From Thiomicrorhabdus sp. (GTDB lineage: Bacteria > Pseudomonadota > Gammaproteobacteria > Thiomicrospirales > Thiomicrospiraceae), in contig WFPP01000049.1 of NCBI GenBank assembly GCA_015487495.1, positions 1 to 34,793 on the forward strand: 34,793 bases of DNA, given 5' to 3'. Made by a program: the position numbers and the translations under genes. Positions 16,045-23,085 of the stretch are shown here, in pieces (positions within the stretch are counted from its first letter, which is position 1; each line of letters begins with the position of its first letter). Under the pieces are notes generated by a model. It did not search any database, was not told where the DNA came from, and saw nothing but the letters and a program-made list of their open reading frames with translations.

Positions 16045-18048
16045 TTATGGTTGCTTTCCTGTTTTAAAATAAAACTCTGCCTTTTCAACATTTTCAGGTA
16101 GCCCTGTAATGACAATGCTGTCGTTTTCTTTAATAACGGTGTTTTCGGAAGGGCTTTCACCTCTTACTTGCCCGCGTTTAATTGCTTTGATACTGACATT
16201 GAGTGCTTCTAAGTCCATATCCTTGATTTTTTTACCAACAATAAAAGCCGATTCATCCAGTGGAATGCTGTGAATAATGTGTTTCATTATTTGATGTTGT
16301 CTATGTGGATTGTCATCTTCACCTGGGTAAAAATTTTCTAATAACTGGTAGCGATCTTGTCGAATACTTCGGGTTAATCTAAGTACTCGTCTGGGAGGGT
16401 GTCCTAATACAAGTAACAGATGAGAGGCCAGCATAATACTGGATTCAAAGGTATCAGGAATGACTTCTGTTGCGCCTGCTTCAATCAGCTCGTTTAGATT
16501 TTGATCGTCCTGTGTTCGAATAATAATGGGAATATCTGGATTCATTTGGCGCACGGCTTTTAATATTTTTAATGAGGTGTGGTAGTCACTAAAGGTAATC
16601 ATCAACACCTTGGCTCGTTGAATGACTGCGGCATGTAAAATGGTTTGTTTACTGGCATCACCATAATAGACATTTTCCCCTGCGGCATGCGCTTCATTTA
16701 CACGAGAAATATCCATGTCCAATGCGATAAAACGCTGGTTTGAGAAGTGCAGTAAACGTCCGACAATTTGACCAACCCGCCCAAAACCGCACAAGATAAC
16801 GTGGTTTGATATGTGTTGTGTATCACTTTCAATTGAGTGTTCAATCTCTTTTTGATTGGCTTTATAGCTGGTGGGGTGAATCAGGTTAGCAATGCGACCA
16901 TTAAATTTAATTAAAAAGGGAGCAATGGACATGCTTAATACCGCAGCGGTTAATAAAATGTTTCCTTCTTCTTGTGGCAACAGATTATAGGTAAAGGCCA
17001 GTGTGATAATGACCAATCCAAATTCGCCCACCTGAGAGAGTGATAGGGCAATGCGTGTTGAGACTCCCGATGGTTTGTTAAACAGACGAGCTAATCCATA
17101 TAGAATCCCCCCTTTAACAATAAAAATGACCAGAGTGATTAGCATCACTGTCCAAAAGTGTTCCATAAGAATATCAAGGGAAATTAACATACCAACGGTG
17201 ACAAAAAACAGGCCTAATAAAATGTCTTGAAAAGGACGAATATCAGATTCAATTTGATGACGATATTCGGTTTCGCTGAGCATCATGCCTGCTAAAAAAG
17301 CCCCCAATGTCATGGAAAGCCCCATCTCTTCGGTAAAGGCTGCTGCTCCCAGTGCAACGGTCAGTACGGTAAGGGTAAAGAGTTCTTGAGATTTCGCACT
17401 GGCAACTTCATGGAACAGGAGTTTTAATAAATATTTGCCCATTAAATGCATTAGAAAAACCACTAAAATGCCTTTTAAAAAGGCAATGCCTAAAGTGGAA
17501 GCCAGTGCGTGCTCGCTATTGTCTCCCATACTTATGGCCAGTGCAGGAATTAAAATCAGAAGGGGGATGGCCATAATGTCCTGAAAGATCAAAATCCCTA
17601 CGGTAGAACGTCCGTGTCGGGAGTGAATTTCGGACTGTTCTGTCAACTGTTTAATTACGATTGCGGTGGAGGAGAGGGCAAATGCCCCTGCAATGACGAT
17701 ATTGGTGTTGTTATCTAACCCTACAATCCAGCCAATAAAATAAACCACCAAAGCCGTGGTAAAGACTTGTGCCGTTCCTAGCCCAAATACCAGTTTTCGC
17801 ATGGCAATCATTTGAGTAATTGAAAACTCCAGTCCAATGGCAAAGAGTAAAAAGACAATGCCAAACTCTGCCAGCAGCGTAATGGTTTCTTCTTTTTCGA
17901 TAAGGCTAAACCCATAAGGCCCAACCACCATTCCCACAATGATATAACCCAAAATAGAAGGGAAATGGAGGCGTCGAGAGATTGAAACGGTTAAGACCGC
18001 AATACCAAGTAATAAGACGATGTTTAATAAAAGGTGTTCATTGTGCAC
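16045..18048 (-). CDS. CPA2-family cation:proton antiporter with TrkA-N/TrkA-C domains (KefB/YbaL-like)
   Basis: The 667-residue protein has about 12 transmembrane segments in residues 1-390. They include FPSILGYIIVGMVVGP, FGIVFLLFAIGLEFS, ALSSTAIVIKQL and GILIFQDIMAIPLLIL, typical of CPA2 exchangers. Near residue 415, HVILCGFGRVGQIVGRLL is a GxGxxG nucleotide-binding TrkA-N domain. A TrkA-C domain closes the protein. Such proteins exchange K+ or Na+ for protons and are gated by NAD(H) or a bound ligand. The start appears to be GTG (18046-18048) without a clear ribosome-binding site. The specific KefB/KefC/YbaL subtype cannot be decided by eye. Confidence 0.88.
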   Translation of the reverse strand: MHNEHLLLNIVLLLGIAVLTVSISRRLHFPSILGYIIVGMVVGPYGFSLIEKEETITLLAEFGIVFLLFAIGLEFSITQMIAMRKLVFGLGTAQVFTTALVVYFIGWIVGLDNNTNIVIAGAFALSSTAIVIKQLTEQSEIHSRHGRSTVGILIFQDIMAIPLLILIPALAISMGDNSEHALASTLGIAFLKGILVVFLMHLMGKYLLKLLFHEVASAKSQELFTLTVLTVALGAAAFTEEMGLSMTLGAFLAGMMLSETEYRHQIESDIRPFQDILLGLFFVTVGMLISLDILMEHFWTVMLITLVIFIVKGGILYGLARLFNKPSGVSTRIALSLSQVGEFGLVIITLAFTYNLLPQEEGNILLTAAVLSMSIAPFLIKFNGRIANLIHPTSYKANQKEIEHSIESDTQHISNHVILCGFGRVGQIVGRLLHFSNQRFIALDMDISRVNEAHAAGENVYYGDASKQTILHAAVIQRAKVLMITFSDYHTSLKILKAVRQMNPDIPIIIRTQDDQNLNELIEAGATEVIPDTFESSIMLASHLLLVLGHPPRRVLRLTRSIRQDRYQLLENFYPGEDDNPHRQHQIMKHIIHSIPLDESAFIVGKKIKDMDLEALNVSIKAIKRGQVRGESPSENTVIKENDSIVITGLPENVEKAEFYFKTGKQP

Positions 18049-18159
18049 GAAGATTACAAGCCTGTTTTTTTTATTGTTAAATTAGGTATCTGTTAATAGT
18101 TTTTGTATTCTAATAATTTAAAAAATCAATTGGTTATGATTTATTTTGAATGTTAAATA

Positions 18160-19008
18160 TTAGTTGTTTTTCATATTAAATCGCATTGAAAGATCAATTG
18201 CTTTAATGTGTTTGGTAATGGCACCTGTTGAAATGAAGTCTACTTGAGTTTCAACCAAAGATGCAAGGTGTTGCAGCTCGACATTGCCAGAAACTTCCAG
18301 TTTGGCTTTTCTTGCGACGATTTGAACCGCCTGGTGCATCATTTCAATGGTAAAGTTATCCAGCATAATAATGTCTGCACCAGCTTGCAAGGCTTCTTGA
18401 ACTTCTTCCAGACTTTCGGTTTCTACTTCAACGGTTATGTCAGGGTGGTTGTGTTTTGCTGTGCTGACCGCTTTTGAAATACTGCCTGATGCCATAATAT
18501 GATTTTCTTTAATTAAAATGGCATCGTATAATCCGATACGATGATTATTCCCCCCCCCACAAGCGACGGCATATTTTTGCGCTAAACGCAATCCAGGTAA
18601 CGTTTTTCGGGTATCCAATAGCTGTGTTCGTGCGCCATTAAGTTGCTTAACGTATTGTGCGGTAACGGTTGCGGTGGCAGAGAGCGTTTGTAAAAAGTTT
18701 AAAGCGGTACGTTCAGCCGTTAAAATTTTTTGAGCAGACCCTTGAAGGGTACATAAAAGCTGATCGGCCTTAATTTGATCCCCTTCTTCTGCAACCCATT
18801 TAATTTGAATGGAAGGATCAATTTGCCGAAAAACTTCGTCAAACCAGGGGCGACCACATAATATGGCTGGCTCTCGGCAAAAAATATTGGCTTCTGCCTG
18901 AGTGGTATGGGGGATTAATTCTGCGGTTAAATCCCCACCTTGAACATCTTCTTGTAACGCGGTAAAAACCGTCTCTTCTAACGTATCAAAGTAGTTTATA
19001 TCATTCAT
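18160..19008 (-). CDS. nadC: Nicotinate-nucleotide pyrophosphorylase (quinolinate phosphoribosyltransferase)
   Basis: The 282-residue protein contains ALQEDVQGGDLTAELI, then ERTALNFLQTLSATAT, then LLDTRKTLPGLRLAQKYAVA and NNHRIGLYDAILIKENHI. VEVETESLEEVQEAL, IIMLDNFT, EVSGNV and FISTGAIT complete the QPRT barrel. It converts quinolinate and PRPP to nicotinate mononucleotide with loss of CO2. Divergence from ampD is conserved in gammaproteobacteria. The active-site Gly-Gly-Gly is encoded by an uninterrupted run of 9 G on the coding strand (18550-18558), an unusual place for a slippage-prone tract. Confidence 0.95.
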   Translation of the reverse strand: MNDINYFDTLEETVFTALQEDVQGGDLTAELIPHTTQAEANIFCREPAILCGRPWFDEVFRQIDPSIQIKWVAEEGDQIKADQLLCTLQGSAQKILTAERTALNFLQTLSATATVTAQYVKQLNGARTQLLDTRKTLPGLRLAQKYAVACGGGNNHRIGLYDAILIKENHIMASGSISKAVSTAKHNHPDITVEVETESLEEVQEALQAGADIIMLDNFTIEMMHQAVQIVARKAKLEVSGNVELQHLASLVETQVDFISTGAITKHIKAIDLSMRFNMKNN

Positions 19009-19103
19009 TTTTGGGATCGTTTTTTTCTTTTTTTAAGGTTAACATGGTTTACAAAGGCTCCATTATAGTTCGTGCAATGGCTCTGGTGGGAAAAATGTTT
19101 TTC

Positions 19104-19127
19104 TTAAGGAATCTCTGAATAAGTCCC
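19104..19127. repeat. Solo end of the 107-bp element (copy E, inverted)
   Basis: TTAAGGAATCTCTGAATAAG followed by TCCC is the right terminus of the element in reverse orientation, with one change from the consensus. It lies in the nadC-ampD divergent region, upstream of the likely ampD promoter. Confidence 0.7.
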
Positions 19128-19182
19128 TTAAATGCGTTCAGCGTTCTTTTGGGTTGGCTTTTTTATCAGGGGGTGAGCGTTG

Positions 19183-19188
19183 TATACT
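19183..19188 (+). promoter_or_regulatory. Putative -10 box abutting the ampD start
   Basis: TATACT lies 6 bases before ATG 19195. If used, transcription would begin at or next to that ATG and the mRNA would be leaderless or nearly so. A -35-like TTGGCT (19154-19159) is 23 bases away, too far for sigma-70, so this remains tentative. Confidence 0.3.
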
Positions 19189-19194
19189 AACGTT

Positions 19195-19776
19195 ATGAAT
19201 ACAGATATTTTAGAAAATACTTATATGGTACAATCGCAAACAGGATTGTTGGATGGGGTGACGTTTAGGGATAGCCCTAATGCCAATGCACGCCCTGAAG
19301 GTGTGTTGCCCGAACTGATTGTTGTGCATGGCATGAGCTTACCTCCGAACCAGTTTGGGGGAGACGCAATTGACCAATTATTTTTAAATCAGCTTAACCC
19401 AAAAGAAGACCCTTATTTTAAAGAAATACAACATTTAACCGTGTCGGCACATGTGGTCATTCATCGTGATGGCTCCGTAATACAATACGTTCCTTTTCAT
19501 CAACGTGCATGGCATGCTGGTGAATCGTCTTTTAAAGGGCGAACAAACTGTAATGATTTTTCGATTGGAATTGAGTTGGAAGGCACGGATAAAACTTGCT
19601 ATACCGCCTCTCAATATCATAGTTTATCTGGGGTTATTAAGGCGTTGTGGCAAGCCTATCCCAGTTTACAGTCGCACGATGTTGTTGGACACAGTGATAT
19701 TGCGCCTCAACGTAAAACGGATCCTGGCCCTTACTTTTTATGGTCAGCTTTAACGAGACTTTTGGCGTCTTCTTAA
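19195..19776 (+). CDS. ampD: 1,6-anhydro-N-acetylmuramyl-L-alanine amidase AmpD
   Basis: This amidase_2 protein of about 193 residues has zinc ligands in LIVVHGMSLPPNQFGG and VVGHSDIAPQRKTDPGP. VSAHVVIHRDGSVIQYVPF, RAWHAGESSFKGR and CNDFSIGIELEGTD are diagnostic. It cuts the stem peptide from anhydro-muropeptides in the cytoplasm and so controls AmpR-type beta-lactamase signalling where that exists. Possible starts are TTG 19180, ATG 19195 and ATG 19225. GGGGGTGAG at 19169-19177 is too close to the first and far from the second. The third best matches E. coli AmpD in length. The TAA stop lies inside the end of repeat copy C. Confidence 0.92.
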   Translation: MNTDILENTYMVQSQTGLLDGVTFRDSPNANARPEGVLPELIVVHGMSLPPNQFGGDAIDQLFLNQLNPKEDPYFKEIQHLTVSAHVVIHRDGSVIQYVPFHQRAWHAGESSFKGRTNCNDFSIGIELEGTDKTCYTASQYHSLSGVIKALWQAYPSLQSHDVVGHSDIAPQRKTDPGPYFLWSALTRLLASS

Positions 19777-19878
19777 GGAAGCTCTGATTAAGCCTGAATC
19801 AACATTCTGTGATTTTATTAATCAACGACTTACGTGTTTGTTTCTGGTGAAAAATGACCTTATTCAGAGCTTCCTTAA
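19773..19878. repeat. 107-bp-family terminal-inverted-repeat element, copy C (106 bp)
   Basis: The ends are TTAAGGAAGCTCTGATTAAG and, inverted, TTAAGGAAGCTCTGAATAAG. The core has diverged more than in copies A and B (ATTCTGTGATTTTATTAATC, ACTTACGTG). The left end overlaps the ampD stop codon (19774-19776), and the right end is 12 bases before the stop of the facing small gene. CTTAATCAGAAC directly after it again echoes the left end in reverse, as beside copy B. Confidence 0.87.
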
Positions 19879-19889
19879 TCAGAACTTTC

Positions 19890-20111
19890 TTAGGCAATCC
19901 AGCCATTGTGTTTGTTAGAGGAAGAGCCACGGTTATCATTTGGTTTTGGGCTAAATTTTAGGCAAGGTTCGCCAGAGGTTTCTAAAACCACTGCGCTGGG
20001 AAGTTGTGTGGTTTTAAAGCCAAAGGCTTTGCAACCTCTAGGGTTGTTTGAATCCCACGTTACAAAAAAATAACGACATTTAAAACAATCAACAGGTGGT
20101 GTGTTTTTCAT
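19890..20111 (-). CDS. Small conserved cysteine-rich protein
   Basis: The 73-residue product begins KNTPPVDCFKCRYFFVTWD, then NNPRGCKAFGF and SGEPCLKF. The CxxC...C...C pattern suggests one metal site. I recognise this as a widespread short gammaproteobacterial protein without established function. The last 20 residues are polar and variable. No good ribosome-binding site is visible. It faces ampD, with only the end of repeat copy C between them. Confidence 0.72.
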   Translation of the reverse strand: MKNTPPVDCFKCRYFFVTWDSNNPRGCKAFGFKTTQLPSAVVLETSGEPCLKFSPKPNDNRGSSSNKHNGWIA

Positions 20112-20273
20112 ACAAAATTAACTTGAAATTTTATTTAAAATCGCTTGGATTCTGGGCAAGCCAAATTGTCAGCATCAGGCACTCAAATATTTATTTTAAC
20201 AGCAGTACGAAATTCAATACATAGGTTTTGAACTGATTTTTAGATAAAAAGAGCGCTGTTGCAAAGAAAGAGT

Positions 20274-20292
20274 TGGTTTCGTTATGAAACCA
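20274..20292. promoter_or_regulatory. Palindrome 1 upstream of fldA
   Basis: TGGTTTC, a 5-base spacer and GAAACCA form perfect 7-base arms. The spacing would suit a dimeric regulator or a short hairpin. No known operator (Fur, OxyR, NtrC) is matched. Confidence 0.4.
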
Positions 20293-20334
20293 AAATTTGG
20301 TATTTTATTTTTAGATTTAAAAATCATCGTTTTT

Positions 20335-20388
20335 GTAGCTACGTTTTTGTAACTACTTAACGTAGTTGTGGAACGACTTAAAGTCGTT
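20335..20388. promoter_or_regulatory. Palindromes 2-4 upstream of fldA
   Basis: Three perfect inverted repeats follow one another: GTAGCTAC (20335-20342); AACTAC/GTAGTT around a 5-base loop (20351-20367); and AACGACTT/AAGTCGTT around a single A (20372-20388). GTAGCTACG and AACGTAGTT also resemble each other. They end 78 bases before the fldA start. They could be operators, REP-like repeats or transcript hairpins. Confidence 0.45.
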
Positions 20389-20466
20389 AAAATATGGGTA
20401 ACCGGTTTGAGTCTGCTTTTTTTGAAGGCTGGATTGAATCGCTACAAGATAAAAAAGGATAAGAGC

Positions 20467-20985
20467 ATGAGTAAAGTTGGTCTATTTTATGGAACCGATA
20501 CTGGAAACACTGAGCGAATCGCTGATATTATTAAAGATAAAATAGGTGCAGATCAGGTTGATGTTTACGATGTATCAACGGCACGAGTAGAAGATTTTGA
20601 AAAATACGATAACATTATTTTAGGTCAGCCAACCTGGTATTATGGCGAGTTGCAGAGCAGTTGGGATGACTTTTGGGAAGAGTTTAAAGGCATTGATTTT
20701 ACGGGTAAAACCGTTGCCTGTTTTGGATTGGGTGATCAAGCGGATTATTCTGAGTATTTTTTGGATGCGATGGGCTTTATGCACGATATTGCCGTTGAAA
20801 ATGGGGCAACCCCAGCAGGCTATACTTCTACAGAAGGGTTTGAATTTGATGAATCTAAAGCCGTAACAGAGGATGAAGAATTTTTTGTTGGACTGGGGAT
20901 TGACGAAGATCAGCAACCTGAATTAACCGATAGCCGTATTGAGGAATGGGTTGCACAAATAAAAGAAGAGATGGGCTTGTCATAA
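20467..20985 (+). CDS. fldA: Long-chain flavodoxin
   Basis: The 172-residue protein starts SKVGLFYGTDTGNTERIAD, the FMN phosphate loop. GQPTWYYGELQSSWDDF and VACFGLGDQADYSEYFLDAMG provide the flavin-facing loops and the insertion of the long-chain class. Electron carriers of this type replace ferredoxin, often under iron limitation. ATG 20467 was chosen over the longer frame because it matches the family and follows GGATAAGAG. The protein is strongly acidic, as expected for a flavodoxin. It has its own terminator and appears monocistronic. Confidence 0.94.
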   Translation: MSKVGLFYGTDTGNTERIADIIKDKIGADQVDVYDVSTARVEDFEKYDNIILGQPTWYYGELQSSWDDFWEEFKGIDFTGKTVACFGLGDQADYSEYFLDAMGFMHDIAVENGATPAGYTSTEGFEFDESKAVTEDEEFFVGLGIDEDQQPELTDSRIEEWVAQIKEEMGLS

Positions 20986-21030
20986 TCGTCCCCATGATTT
21001 ATCTCATTATTTTATGAATAAAAACAAAAA

Positions 21031-21057
21031 GTCGTTCAATGTTTGAATGGCTTTTTT
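21031..21057 (+). terminator. Rho-independent terminator of fldA
   Basis: GTCGTTCAA and TTGAATGGC form a 9-pair stem with two G-T pairs and a 3-base loop, followed by TTTTTT. It lies 45 bases after the fldA stop. Confidence 0.8.
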
Positions 21058-21222
21058 GCTTTTTAAAATAAAAATTAAAAACGAAAATAAAAAATAAAGG
21101 GGGTCAAGTTTATTGTATAACAGCATAAATAGCATTTTGATATTTATACAATAGGCTTCTCCTCTTGCTTTCCTTACGCTCTTACTTCATTAATCCAAAG
21201 TATGCCGTAAATAGTGCTTTAA

Positions 21223-21246
21223 GGGAGTTATTCAGAGCTTCCTTAA
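21223..21246. repeat. Solo end of the 107-bp element (copy F)
   Basis: GGGAGTTATTCAGAGCTTCC followed by TTAA matches the right terminus of the element with one change (GGGAG for GGGAC). The core and left end are absent. Confidence 0.72.
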
Positions 21247-21253
21247 TAAAATA

Positions 21254-21290
21254 GGGGGGGAGAAAAAATTTAATTAAAAATTTTTCCCCC
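21254..21290. repeat. G-run/C-run hairpin downstream of the MOSC gene
   Basis: Seven G (21254-21260) and five C (21286-21290) bracket an A/T-rich stretch whose AGAAA and TTTTT parts can pair, giving a long stem on either strand. It lies 50 bases past the stop of the minus-strand MOSC gene. It is the only place here where the genome's recurrent G-run plus A/T motif occurs as two facing halves. Confidence 0.55.
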
Positions 21291-21340
21291 TTTCTTAGTA
21301 TGTTTACAAGCATGTTTATAAGCCTGAATACCATAATGGT

Positions 21341-21823
21341 TCATAAAGACTTGTTTTTAGAGTGAGTTGATTCTGGTTTTAAACGCTGTACCGGATCGCC
21401 AAGTTTGATTTTTCCCTCTTTTAACACCTTGCACCGTACCCCGCCTGACCAGTTGGGAGTAAGCGCTTTTTTTAAACCTTTGCACAGTTGCTCCATTCGT
21501 TCACATGGATCGGTTTCAGCGGTAATTTCAAGTAAAATAGGGCCTACTTTAATGCGTTGTCCAATCAGTTGCCTTCCTTCGCTAAAATTCATGTCATCTA
21601 TGAGCAGGTTGGCGCGTCTTTCAGACCAATCTAATGTGGTATTTAATGCTTGGCAAACACGACGCCATGTTTTGGCGGACAATAGAGTGACTTGAGTTTG
21701 TGCATTGAGTTGCCCTCGGTAATCTTTTTCAAGCCCTGACTTTAAGTGGACGTATATGCTTTGGTGTTTGGAGATCGCGCCTTTTGAGCAGGAGTGCGTT
21801 GCAATTCCAATAAGTTTTGGCAT
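21341..21823 (-). CDS. MOSC domain protein
   Basis: The 160-residue protein shows VTLLSAKTW, WSERRANLLIDDM and GPILLEITAETDPCERM, then GGVRCKVLKEGKIKLGDPV with the conserved cysteine of MOSC domains. These domains also occur in molybdenum cofactor sulfurases and in YiiM/YcbX, where they bind or transfer sulfur to Mo cofactor. This is a stand-alone domain without an aminotransferase or ferredoxin part. The substrate is unknown. It diverges from nagZ. Confidence 0.87.
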   Translation of the reverse strand: MPKLIGIATHSCSKGAISKHQSIYVHLKSGLEKDYRGQLNAQTQVTLLSAKTWRRVCQALNTTLDWSERRANLLIDDMNFSEGRQLIGQRIKVGPILLEITAETDPCERMEQLCKGLKKALTPNWSGGVRCKVLKEGKIKLGDPVQRLKPESTHSKNKSL

Positions 21824-22036
21824 GAGGCTTTTCTTCTTTTGTTAAAATCGCTTCGCGTAAGTGTTATTTGTGTTGTGAGTATTGTTAAATTATAGAGTCA
21901 TTTTGAGTAGGTTGCACAATACGGTCATGAATTTTTTTCTCAATTTACCCTTACTGGTGGTGAATTTTTTATGGTTGGCATTGCACAAAGGTTTCTTAAA
22001 AAAGGGGATAGCATGAAAAAAATAGAGGGTAAAGCG

Positions 22037-23083
22037 ATGTCTTTAGGTTCGATAATGGTGGACATTGAAGGCGTGCATTTACAACCTTTGGAAGCCGAAC
22101 GCTTGATGGATCCTTTGGTGGCAGGTGTCATTTTATTCAGTCGTAATTTTGAATCGATTGAGCAGTTACAAAGGCTAACAGCACAAATTCATGCTCTGCG
22201 CCATCCTAGGCTTTTGATTGCGGTGGACCACGAAGGTGGGCGGGTGCAGCGTTTTCGTGAAGGATTTACCCATATTCCTCCCATGCGCCTTTTAGGTGAA
22301 TTGTATGAACAAAATGAACAACATAGTTATGATGTTGCTGAAAAAATAGGTTGGTTGCTGGCGGCAGAGTTATTGTCTGTAGGGGTGGACTTTAGTTTCG
22401 CACCCGTGGTGGATTTAGATTATGGTGGTAGCAAGGTGATTGGTGATCGTGCGTTTCACCGCCATTGTGTTGCAGTGGGTAATTTATCGTTTCATGTCAT
22501 GCTGGGGATGCGAAAGGCTGGAATGGCCGCTGTAGCTAAACATTTTCCTGGACACGGTTTTATTGAAGCGGATACACACCTTGAGGTGGCGATGGATGAA
22601 CGCCCTTTTGTGGAGATTCAACAACATGATATGCAACCTTTTTTACGCCTGATTGAAAATGGGCTGGATGCGGTGATGCCCGCGCATGTTATTTACCCTA
22701 AAATGGACAGTTTACCAGCGGGGTTTTCAGAAGTTTGGTTGCAAGCGGTCTTGCGTAAGCAGTGTCATTTTGAAGGAGCCATTATCAGTGATGATATGAG
22801 CATGAAAGCGGCACAAGCTTATGGAACGGCACCAGAACGTGTTTTAAAAGCATTGCAAGTAGGGTGTGATCTTGTGTTGGTATGCAATGATTCTGTGGCG
22901 GCAGATGAGGTGTTAAGTCGATTAAACTGGCATGCTGAAACCTTGTCTCATGCACGATTAATTCGGTTACATGCACACGGAAAGTTTAAATATCAAACAT
23001 TACAATTTGATCCACAGTGGCAAGCCGCGGTAAGCGTAGTGAATGATTTAAATCAAAAAAATAATCAGCAGGAGCTAATTTAA
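22037..23083 (+). CDS. nagZ: Beta-N-acetylhexosaminidase NagZ
   Basis: This GH3 enzyme of 348 residues contains GSIMVDIEG, VAGVILFSRNFES, LIAVDHEGGRVQRF, FAPVVDLD and AVAKHFPGHGF (catalytic histidine loop). IISDDMSMKAA includes the nucleophile Asp. It removes GlcNAc from muropeptides in the cytoplasm, working with AmpD. Two starts have good ribosome-binding sites: ATG 22013 (AAGGGG before it) and ATG 22037 (GAGGG before it). The second fits the family N-terminus better. Its stop is 2 bases from the MscS gene, so they are co-transcribed. Confidence 0.94.
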   Translation: MSLGSIMVDIEGVHLQPLEAERLMDPLVAGVILFSRNFESIEQLQRLTAQIHALRHPRLLIAVDHEGGRVQRFREGFTHIPPMRLLGELYEQNEQHSYDVAEKIGWLLAAELLSVGVDFSFAPVVDLDYGGSKVIGDRAFHRHCVAVGNLSFHVMLGMRKAGMAAVAKHFPGHGFIEADTHLEVAMDERPFVEIQQHDMQPFLRLIENGLDAVMPAHVIYPKMDSLPAGFSEVWLQAVLRKQCHFEGAIISDDMSMKAAQAYGTAPERVLKALQVGCDLVLVCNDSVAADEVLSRLNWHAETLSHARLIRLHAHGKFKYQTLQFDPQWQAAVSVVNDLNQKNNQQELI

Positions 23084-23085
23084 AG

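Larger units (their letters stand above)
20112..20466. other. 355-base region upstream of fldA with clustered palindromes
   Basis: I see no gene here. The frame of fldA is open back to GTG-like codons at 20368, but the flavodoxin start is at 20467. The region carries four perfect inverted repeats between 20274 and 20388, listed separately, and a purine-rich AAAAAAGGATAAGAG ribosome-binding stretch before fldA. Confidence 0.6.
20986..21340. other. 355-base intergenic region between fldA and the MOSC gene
   Basis: This convergent region holds the fldA terminator, an inverted repeat TATTGTATAA/TTATACAATA (21111-21120 and 21144-21153), solo repeat copy F (21223-21246) and an A/T-rich hairpin flanked by G and C runs (21254-21290). 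I see no gene. Confidence 0.65.
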
